Shown: positions 1 through 6,957 of the stretch, piece after piece
How positions within the stretch are numbered: position 1 is the stretch's first letter
Layout: each line of letters opens with the position of its first letter
Source of the DNA: Microcoleaceae cyanobacterium UBA9251
GTDB lineage: Bacteria; Cyanobacteriota; Cyanobacteriia; Cyanobacteriales; Microcoleaceae
Length of the DNA: 15,650 nucleotides
Reading direction: 5' to 3'
Assembly (NCBI GenBank): GCA_003542015.1
Contig: DPLL01000007.1
Coordinates: 1-15,650 of the forward strand
The notes under the pieces: model-generated
The model's database searches: none
Told to the model about the DNA's origin: nothing
Seen by the model: the letters and a program-made list of their open reading frames with translations, nothing else
Position numbers and translations under genes: made by a program

Positions 1-494
1 CGCAAGGTTTTTGCCAAATTTGGCTTTGGTCGTCGTGTTGAGGCGCTGTTACTTTCTCAGATTTATCCTTTCGAGAATTATTTAGCGGCCAATGGCAAAC
101 CAGATATTAAGATTCGTAAAGGTAGGCGATCGGGTAAGCCAACTAAGCGGCATTTATCGTTGCGGCGTTTTTGTAAAGCGCTTGGCTATGCACCATCTCA
201 AGAAAGTAGCGGTGATTTACAAAAATCTAAAGTTGTTGGCGGTAGTGATTTGTGTCGAAGAGCCTTCTGGCAGTGGATTTTTACTAGAATTGAACCGCAG
301 CGGTGTCGGCTTGCTAATGATATCGGTTTACGGCTAGGGGAAATTATGGATGCAGAAAAACTTAGTGTCCGGTGCGGTTGGTGCGATCGCGCATAGCGGC
401 CAAAGCAGTCAAGTTGCTGTTTAAGGAACTTGTCCGCGAGATTGTCACTGAGATTGTCACTCCCAAATTTAAATCTACAACCCAAAATTGCTAG
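1..494 (+). pseudogene. C-terminal remnant of IS110-type transposase, frameshifted
   Basis: The frame starting at base 1 is open to a TAG at 394-396. It carries a segment resembling the C-terminal transposase domain of the IS110/IS116/IS902 group: FGFGRRVEALLLSQIYPFE, then RRFCKALGYAPSQESSGD, then GGSDLCRRAFWQWIF. That order (a Gly-rich helix, an 'F.K.LG..P...SG' block, then a 'G...LCR' block) is what I recall for this domain. The other forward frame continues the family-like tail: VRLVRSRIAAKAVKLLFKEL from about 372, ending at TAG 492-494. The coding signal therefore moves from frame 1 to frame 3 at about 365-370, consistent with one lost base. The 5' part lies outside the window. The family assignment is from memory of the pattern; the frameshift is seen directly. 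Confidence 0.6.
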
Positions 495-497
495 AGT

Positions 498-930
498 GAA
501 GGTAACCAGGGGGATGATTACGTTAGATCTGGCGCTGGCAACGATACGGTGTTCGGCGGTAAATGCGATGACGTTCTTTATGGCGACGAGGGCGATGACA
601 TCATCTATGGCGATAGCGGCAATGACTTCCTCGACGGCGGTAAAGGCAACGATACCCTTTTTGGAGGGAAGGGCCATGATGTCGTCGTGGGTGGCCAAGG
701 CAACGACTCTCTCTTTGGCGGTAAAGGCGATGACTGGGTATTTGGCGGCGCTGGGGATGATTTCGTAAGCGGCAACTTAGGAAATGACACCGTAAGAGGC
801 GGCGATGGCAACGATATTTTGTTCGGCGGTAAAGGCAACGATCTCGTTATGGGTGATGCTGGCAACGACATTCTTTCTGGCGACAGAGGAAATGACACCC
901 TCACAGGTGGTGTCGGGGCGGATACATTCC
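498..930 (+). repeat. RTX nonapeptide-coding tandem array
   Basis: About sixteen 27-bp units encode GGxGNDxLx-type nonapeptides. At DNA level they share GGCGGTAAAGGCAACGAT-like cores but are diverged, so the array is an old protein repeat rather than a young DNA tandem. Asp/Asn at positions 5-6 of each unit are the usual calcium ligands. Confidence 0.85.
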
Positions 931-1232
931 GCTTCGAGTTCCTCGGCATAGATAATATGGATACGCTGACCGACTTTAATCCTACAGAAGATAAAATACA
1001 GCTTGACAAAGCTGTTTTTAATGCTTTAATACCGGGCAATTTAACTGGGAACCAATTTATTACCGTCCCCAATTTCAATCCCAACGCTCCTGGGGTGACA
1101 GGCGCGCCTAATCTCATCTACAACCCCGTTGACGGTTCGCTTTACTACCGCAATCAAAACGGTCAAATATCGATCGTCGCTCAAGTAGGTAATAACCTGA
1201 ATCTTGGATCGAATAACTTTGAAATTATCTAG
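549..1232 (+). CDS. RTX (haemolysin-type) calcium-binding repeat protein, probably 5'-truncated
   Basis: The protein carries about 14 nonapeptide repeats of the GGxGNDxLx type, which fold as a calcium-loaded parallel beta-roll. They are followed by the usual C-terminal cap: GADTFRF, a TDFNPTEDKIQL segment, then a roughly 75-residue tail with LIYNPVDGSLYYR. Proteins like this are normally secreted, often through type I systems that read a C-terminal signal; no transporter gene is visible here. The only in-frame start is GTG at 549, in the middle of a repeat and without a ribosome binding site. The frame is open from 495 and adds two more repeats (GNQGDDYVR, SGAGNDTVF). The true N-terminus is probably lost, with the transposase remnant's stop (492-494) immediately upstream in the same frame. 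One repeat has Cys in place of a conserved Gly (GGKCDD). There is no catalytic domain, so any enzymatic role was in the missing part or never existed. Confidence 0.8.
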   Translation: MFGGKCDDVLYGDEGDDIIYGDSGNDFLDGGKGNDTLFGGKGHDVVVGGQGNDSLFGGKGDDWVFGGAGDDFVSGNLGNDTVRGGDGNDILFGGKGNDLVMGDAGNDILSGDRGNDTLTGGVGADTFRFEFLGIDNMDTLTDFNPTEDKIQLDKAVFNALIPGNLTGNQFITVPNFNPNAPGVTGAPNLIYNPVDGSLYYRNQNGQISIVAQVGNNLNLGSNNFEII

Positions 1233-1274
1233 ATTTCAACTTAATTTCCGGTGGATCTATCATTAATTAAATAG

Positions 1275-1302
1275 TAATTGCTAATTGCTAATTGGTAATT
1301 AG
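1275..1302 (+). repeat. Four-copy heptamer tandem repeat
   Basis: Four consecutive 7-bp units read taattgc, taattgc, taattgg, taattag. They lie in the 190-bp AT-rich spacer between the RTX gene and the giant TPR gene. Short tandem heptamers (STRR elements) are typical of filamentous cyanobacterial intergenic DNA. The rest of this spacer shows no clear promoter; any start signals for the next gene must lie in it. Confidence 0.7.
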
Positions 1303-1424
1303 TCAATCCACAGGGATATTCTAATTAAAATCTGCCGAATTGCAGCCCTAACCTATTCCAGATAGCCTCTTCCACACTCTCATTTTTTTTTGAGAACTTA
1401 CCTTGTCAAATCAGTAGTTTAAGT

Positions 1425-4400
1425 ATGCTCAGCACCCAAAGGACGGAACCAGATTTCAATTTAGTAGAAGCTTTTGCCAAAATGGGTTTGCTGTGCGATC
1501 GCACGGGAAGGATAGAAGATGCTGCTTTTCACTACCAACAAGCACTGGCATTAGGAAAAAACAGCCCAGAACTACAGCAAAATTTAGGTAGAGTTCTGCA
1601 AGAGCAGGGGGATTTCCCAGGGGCGATTAGCAGCTACCAGCAGGCCCTTGCTGTGCACCCAGATGACGTGAAAGCTCTCTATAATATAGGAGTTGCTTTT
1701 CAACAGCAAGGCAAGATAGAAGCGGCGATTCACAGTTACCAGCAAGCGATAGGCTGCGGTCAAAAAAGCTCGAAAAAAGCACTTTTACCCGACGCAATTA
1801 ATGCCTATAGTAATTGGGGCTGCATTCTGGTACTGGAAGGCAAATTTGACGGAGCAATTCAGGTTTTTCAAGCGGGAATAACTGTGGCACCCGGTGATGC
1901 TACTCTGTACAATAATTTAGGTATTGCTCTGTTGGAACAGAAAAAGCCAGAGGAGGCGATCGCGCTTTACCGTCGGGCGATCGAGTTGCAGCCAGAGTTA
2001 GTTATCGCTCGTCATAATTTGGGCAAAGCATTTCAAAGACTGGGGCTGCACGCTTTTGCAGGAGAATGTTTTGAACAGGTGATTAGCAAACAGCCCAATC
2101 ATGTTTCAGCATACAGCGATCGGGCTTTTTCCCTGATGGCACAAGGGAAGCTAGCTGAGGCAATGGTCTGTTTTCAAAATGCTATTGCTCTGCAAAGCGA
2201 GTTTGTTGATGATTTTTGCGATCGGGCAAGTTTATTAGTTGAAAACGATGAACTCGATCGGGCTAAAGTAGCTTGTGCTCGGTTTATTAAAGCACTAACT
2301 ACAAACCAATTACCACTTGCCGTAATTTACGAGCATTTAGTACAGACTTATTTTCATTTAGGAAATGTCTTGGCTGAGTATGGCGGGTACAAACAGGCGG
2401 AAAGTTATTACCAAAAAGCCTTACAAATTCAGCCTCATAATGTGGATATTTACTTGCGGTTGGCAAATTGCTTGGCGAAGCAGAAACGATTTCCGGCAGC
2501 GATTATAGTTTACCACATGGCGCTGGCAATTGCAGGCGATCGCTCGGATATTTCCGAGCAGTTGCAAGCTGTATTGGAAAAACAGCAGAAATTGAAACAA
2601 GGCAGTGAAGATGTTCAAAATTCCAGATGTGACTCCCCCTTACCCTCCCTTGTTAACGGGAATGAAAAGCAAAAATCGGAATGTCAGGGTTTAGATTGTC
2701 AGCGGTGTCTCAAGCAGATTTTCCGACAGTTTGAGCCTATACACTTAGGTGATGGCGTATATTTTTGTTCTCAGCAGAAAGAGACTGCTGTTGATTCACC
2801 GGAAACCTTTGTAGCTAAATTGCCAAATGGCATGGCTTGGGTTGTACCGCAGAAAAATTCTTGGATGATTTGCAATGCGATCGCTATTATTAATCAGGAA
2901 AATCAACTTTTACCTAAACTTTCCCGCGAATATCCGGGTGAGTTGCCTGGATGCGAAAATCAACATTCTACTCAACACAGATTTCTGAATTTAGAACCGG
3001 AAGAATTGCCACCTTTAGAACAAATAGATGGCACGGTGGCGGTATTAGCTGGATTATCAGGAAATGTCTATTTTCACTGGATGGTGGATATTCTGCCTAG
3101 AGTAGAAATTTTGCTCAGCAGCGGTGTGAATCTGGAAGAGATTGATTGGTTTTTGGTGAATAGCTGTCAGCAGTCTTTTCAGCGAGAAACTCTGAAAGCT
3201 TTGGGCATTCCTGACTCTAAAATCATAGAAAGCGATCGCCATCCCTACATCCAAGCCAAACAATTAATTGTTCCCTCTTTTCCTGGATATCTGGGCTGGT
3301 TGTCGCCGCGAGGGCTGAAGTTTCTGAGGCAGGTTTTTTTCAAAGACTTTTCTCATAAACACGACTTGCATAATTCTACCACAAAAACAGTTTTATCAGG
3401 GATTCAAAATCTATCTAATCACGCAAAAAACTTAAGTCAAACAGGTGTTTCCCTAAGCGATCGCAAATCTTACCCAGAGCGCATCTATATCAGTCGCAGC
3501 AAATGCAGCTATCGGCGAGTCATAAATGAAGAAAATGTCATAGAAATTTTAAGCGGATTTGGCTTTGTTTCAGTGTTATTAGAATCTATGAATTTGGATG
3601 AGCAAATAGCCTTATTTGCTCGTGCAAAAGTCATTATTTCGCCCCACGGCAGCGGTTTAACAAATATTATGTTTTGTGAACCGGGAACTAAGGTAATTGA
3701 GCTGGTGTCGCCCAATTACATCAGACATTACTACTGGGCTATCAGCCAGCAGCTAAATCTTGAACATTATTATGTAACAGGGGAGAGCTTTAACTGTGAT
3801 CCGATTCGAGAGTTAATGTATCAAAACCCATTAACTGAAGATATTTGGGTGAACTTGAGTTCCCTCAAAACAATGATGGGGAAAACTCATCTCCTTCCCT
3901 CACAGAAAATAGGAGATTTAAGTTTGGCAAATCTTAAAAATAACACCTCCATGAACCAAGAATCAGCAGATTATTTCCAAAAACTGGCAGATTTTTATTT
4001 GGAACAAGGCAAGTTAGATGATGCTATCGCTGCTTGCGAGCAAGCCCTGGAGCAGAAACCTGATTTTGCACCAGCTTACAAAACTTTGGGCAAGGCTAGT
4101 CAAGTACAAGGCAATTTAGCCAAGGCAAAGCATTGGTATAATAAAGCTTTGGAAATTCAGCCAGATTTTGCAGAAGTTTATACCAATCTTGCCACCTTAT
4201 ACGCCCAAGAAAAAAATTGGGAGCGGGCTTTAGTCTGTTATCAAAAAGCAACTTCCTTGCAGGTAAAAGAACCAAAAAACACTAATAGTGAACGCGCTGT
4301 TTTTACCTGCGATATTGATGATATTGAAGTCTACATTCAAGGTGCAGAAGCATTTTATGCTCAAAGAAAATTTGAGCTGGCGGCGGCCGCTTGTCAGCGA

Positions 4401-6929
4401 GTTATCAAAGTTAAACCAGATGCGAGGGCGTATAAAATTTGGGGTAATGCTAGGCAAGCTCAAGGCAAGGTAGATGAGGCGAAAAAATGGTACGCTAAGG
4501 CTATTGAAATCGATCCTGATTTTGCTGAAGCTTATACTAATTTGGGGACGCTTTATGCTCAGCAACAACAGTGGCAGCCAGCCATTGCGTGTTACCAAAA
4601 AGCGATCGCCCTCCAGCCCAATTTAGCATCAACTTACCGAAATTTGGCTAGGGTATGGATGCAAATGGGTCAGTTGTCGGAGGCTGACGAGTGCTGGTTT
4701 AAAGCATATTCTCTCGAACCTGACAAGGCAACACCGGAAGAACATATTCATCTAGGCGATAACTTTTTGAGGCAAAATCAGCTAACGCAGGCTATACGCT
4801 GTTACTGCCACGCTATTGAGTTAAACCCCAATTCAAACGAGGCTTACCAACATTTAGGAAATGCTCTCAAATCCCAAAGAAAATTAAACGAAGAAACTGC
4901 CAATTATCGAAAACTTATTGAACGTCCAGCCAACATTTTTGGGGATTTATTCAAGACAGTATTTCTGAGTTTGAACGGGAAATCTGAGTTGCTTCAGATG
5001 TCGGACAATCCTATAACTAATCCATTGCAACTCGGTTCAACAATCTCCGCTGAAAAACCTAATGTGCAGTTGCAGCGGCCAGAACCGATAGATACTGTAC
5101 CGCAAGAGTTAAATGCGATCGCCCTCTCGACGAATTCTGCCCCCATTCCTCAAAACTCGGCTGATGTTTTGTCGCAAGTGACAGTTGTTGAAAGCAGTTT
5201 TGAGGCAGATTCTCGGAAACAGGAAACGGCTGATGCGTGCATTCAACAGGCAGAATCTTATTACGTTCAAAAACAATTTGATCTGGCTATCCTTGAGTGC
5301 AAGCGAGTTATTGAAATTCAACCAGATGCGGTGGCTGCTTACAAACTGTGTGGCAAGATTTTGCAAGCGCAAGGGAATATGGAAGGGGCGATGGAGTGCT
5401 ATAAAAAAGCCGTCAAAATTAAGTCTAATGATGCGGAAACCCACGTAAATCTTGGCAGTTTGTATGCCCTGACTAAACAGTGGTCGTCGGCTATTAATTG
5501 CTACCAAAATGCGATCGCCATTCAACCAATTTTAGCACCAGCTTACCGTAATTTAGCTAGGGTGTGGACGCAGGCAGGTAAGCTGGAAGAGGCGAATGAG
5601 TGCTGGTACGAAGCGTATTCTTTGGCACCGGAAAAAGTGCCACCAGAGCAACATTTTAAACTGGGTAACAGTTTGTTTAAGCAAGGTCAAATTACTCATG
5701 CGATCGTTTGTTACCGCCGCGCTATCGAGTTAAAGCCGAACTGGGCTGGGGCTTATCAAAATATGGGGAAAGCGTTGAAACAGCAAGGTAAGTTAGATGA
5801 AGCTGCGCTCTGTTTTCAAAGAGTGGCGGAACTTAACAAAAATAGTTTGCTAAATCATCATCAATCTGGTAATTCTCTGGCCACCGCAGCACAGGTAAAT
5901 ACTCCCAGCAACGGTCATTCAAAATCTGCGGAAATTGTCACATCCGCGCCGGCAAAGGGCAATAGCAACGATCGCAAACCTGCTCAGATAGTCCCTCGCT
6001 ACGATGCGGAAACATACATTAAACAGGCAGAATCTTATTACAGCCAGCAGAAATATGAGGAGGCGATCGCAGAGTGCAAGCGAGCTATTGAAATGAAACC
6101 TCCGGCGGCACTTGCCTACAAGATTTTGGGGAATGCTACCCAAGCGATGGACAAACTAGATGCGGCGTGGTATTGGTACGCTCAAGCCATAGAAATTGAC
6201 CCGGATTTTGCTGAAGTTCATGCTAATTTAGGCAGTCTTTATGCTCAGCAAAAACAGTGGCAAAAGTCAATTTCTTGTTACCGAAAAGCGCTTGAAATTC
6301 AACCGAATTTAGCATCGGCTTACCGGAATTTAGCTCAGGTATTTTTGCAGTCTGGCCAGCCAAAATTAGGGGCAAATTGCTGGTATGAAGCTCTCACTTT
6401 AGATATCAACTGGGCAACGGCTGAGGAACACTTTACTCTGGGGAATACTTTGTTAGATCTGGGCAAGTTGGAGCGGGCAATTTCCTGTTACCAGCGTGCG
6501 ATTGAGTTGCAGCCGAGTTATGCGGATGCTTATCACAATTTAGGGGAAGTTTTGAGCGTTCAGGGTAAGTGGGAGAATGCGATCGCGGCTTATCGGCCAG
6601 CCATAGAGTTGAACCCGAATTTCGAGGGGTCTCATTACGGTTTGGGGAAAGCTTGGGCAAGTCTCAACCGGGGGGAAGATGCGATCGCCTGTTATCGAAG
6701 AGCGATCGAATTAAATCCCAATTTGGCTCAAGCTTATCAAAGTTTGGGGGATGTCTTAGACAGTTGGGGTCAGTTAGATGAAGCGATCGGGTGTTATGAA
6801 AAAACCATTGAGTTGAAACCAGACATCTGGGAAGTTCACCACAAATTAGGGGATGCTTTGCAAGAAAAAGGTGAGATTGATGAGGCGATCGAGGCTTACC
6901 AGCGCGCCATTCAACTAGCAAAAATTTAG
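1425..6929 (+). CDS. Giant TPR protein with internal GT61 (DUF563) glycosyltransferase domain
   Basis: 1834 residues in three parts. Residues ~10-390 are TPRs. Residues ~430-810 form a GT61/DUF563 domain, the family of plant xylosyltransferases and animal EGF-domain O-GlcNAc transferases. Its landmarks are YFHWMVDILPR (549-559), RIYISR (686-691), a basic RRVINEENV segment, and IISPHGSGLTN ending at N747, followed by EPGTKVIELVSP. The usual motif is PHGAGLTN; here Ala is Ser. Residues ~850-1834 are again TPRs in long repeated blocks, joined by Ser/Asn/Gln-rich linkers (~1170-1265 and ~1475-1525). There is no signal peptide or membrane helix, so a cytoplasmic or membrane-peripheral enzyme is likely, with TPRs presenting the acceptor. 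The ATG at 1425 has only a weak ribosome binding site, but TPR coding begins about 10 residues later, so the start cannot be much further in. The next gene starts 28 bp downstream, suggesting one transcript. Donor and acceptor are unknown. Confidence 0.88.
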   Translation: MLSTQRTEPDFNLVEAFAKMGLLCDRTGRIEDAAFHYQQALALGKNSPELQQNLGRVLQEQGDFPGAISSYQQALAVHPDDVKALYNIGVAFQQQGKIEAAIHSYQQAIGCGQKSSKKALLPDAINAYSNWGCILVLEGKFDGAIQVFQAGITVAPGDATLYNNLGIALLEQKKPEEAIALYRRAIELQPELVIARHNLGKAFQRLGLHAFAGECFEQVISKQPNHVSAYSDRAFSLMAQGKLAEAMVCFQNAIALQSEFVDDFCDRASLLVENDELDRAKVACARFIKALTTNQLPLAVIYEHLVQTYFHLGNVLAEYGGYKQAESYYQKALQIQPHNVDIYLRLANCLAKQKRFPAAIIVYHMALAIAGDRSDISEQLQAVLEKQQKLKQGSEDVQNSRCDSPLPSLVNGNEKQKSECQGLDCQRCLKQIFRQFEPIHLGDGVYFCSQQKETAVDSPETFVAKLPNGMAWVVPQKNSWMICNAIAIINQENQLLPKLSREYPGELPGCENQHSTQHRFLNLEPEELPPLEQIDGTVAVLAGLSGNVYFHWMVDILPRVEILLSSGVNLEEIDWFLVNSCQQSFQRETLKALGIPDSKIIESDRHPYIQAKQLIVPSFPGYLGWLSPRGLKFLRQVFFKDFSHKHDLHNSTTKTVLSGIQNLSNHAKNLSQTGVSLSDRKSYPERIYISRSKCSYRRVINEENVIEILSGFGFVSVLLESMNLDEQIALFARAKVIISPHGSGLTNIMFCEPGTKVIELVSPNYIRHYYWAISQQLNLEHYYVTGESFNCDPIRELMYQNPLTEDIWVNLSSLKTMMGKTHLLPSQKIGDLSLANLKNNTSMNQESADYFQKLADFYLEQGKLDDAIAACEQALEQKPDFAPAYKTLGKASQVQGNLAKAKHWYNKALEIQPDFAEVYTNLATLYAQEKNWERALVCYQKATSLQVKEPKNTNSERAVFTCDIDDIEVYIQGAEAFYAQRKFELAAAACQRVIKVKPDARAYKIWGNARQAQGKVDEAKKWYAKAIEIDPDFAEAYTNLGTLYAQQQQWQPAIACYQKAIALQPNLASTYRNLARVWMQMGQLSEADECWFKAYSLEPDKATPEEHIHLGDNFLRQNQLTQAIRCYCHAIELNPNSNEAYQHLGNALKSQRKLNEETANYRKLIERPANIFGDLFKTVFLSLNGKSELLQMSDNPITNPLQLGSTISAEKPNVQLQRPEPIDTVPQELNAIALSTNSAPIPQNSADVLSQVTVVESSFEADSRKQETADACIQQAESYYVQKQFDLAILECKRVIEIQPDAVAAYKLCGKILQAQGNMEGAMECYKKAVKIKSNDAETHVNLGSLYALTKQWSSAINCYQNAIAIQPILAPAYRNLARVWTQAGKLEEANECWYEAYSLAPEKVPPEQHFKLGNSLFKQGQITHAIVCYRRAIELKPNWAGAYQNMGKALKQQGKLDEAALCFQRVAELNKNSLLNHHQSGNSLATAAQVNTPSNGHSKSAEIVTSAPAKGNSNDRKPAQIVPRYDAETYIKQAESYYSQQKYEEAIAECKRAIEMKPPAALAYKILGNATQAMDKLDAAWYWYAQAIEIDPDFAEVHANLGSLYAQQKQWQKSISCYRKALEIQPNLASAYRNLAQVFLQSGQPKLGANCWYEALTLDINWATAEEHFTLGNTLLDLGKLERAISCYQRAIELQPSYADAYHNLGEVLSVQGKWENAIAAYRPAIELNPNFEGSHYGLGKAWASLNRGEDAIACYRRAIELNPNLAQAYQSLGDVLDSWGQLDEAIGCYEKTIELKPDIWEVHHKLGDALQEKGEIDEAIEAYQRAIQLAKI
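3972..6620 (+). repeat. Multi-TPR superblocks inside the giant TPR protein
   Basis: A block of about 200 residues occurs three times, starting near residues 970, 1272 and 1531, with a shorter fourth copy starting at ~850. Each full block opens with a YIxQAExYY-like helix and passes through a TNLGxLYAQxxxWxxAIxCY repeat. It then carries the same unusual repeat, YRNLARVW followed by ECWYEAYSL, and a PEEHFxLG repeat. Spacings between starts are about 300 and 260 residues because the linkers differ in length. The copies are clearly homologous as protein but diverged at DNA level. Confidence 0.8.
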
Positions 6930-6957
6930 AATTTCCCCGGATAGCTTAGCCAACACC

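Noticed and set aside
498..930. Regularly spaced repeats that might suggest a CRISPR array
   Set aside because: The period is 27 bp, there are no unique spacers, and translation gives RTX nonapeptides throughout.
198..1117. Long minus-strand open frames opposite the transposase remnant and the RTX repeats
   Set aside because: They are the antisense of repeats and are low-complexity (Pro/Ser/Leu-rich). The plus-strand product is a clear family match.
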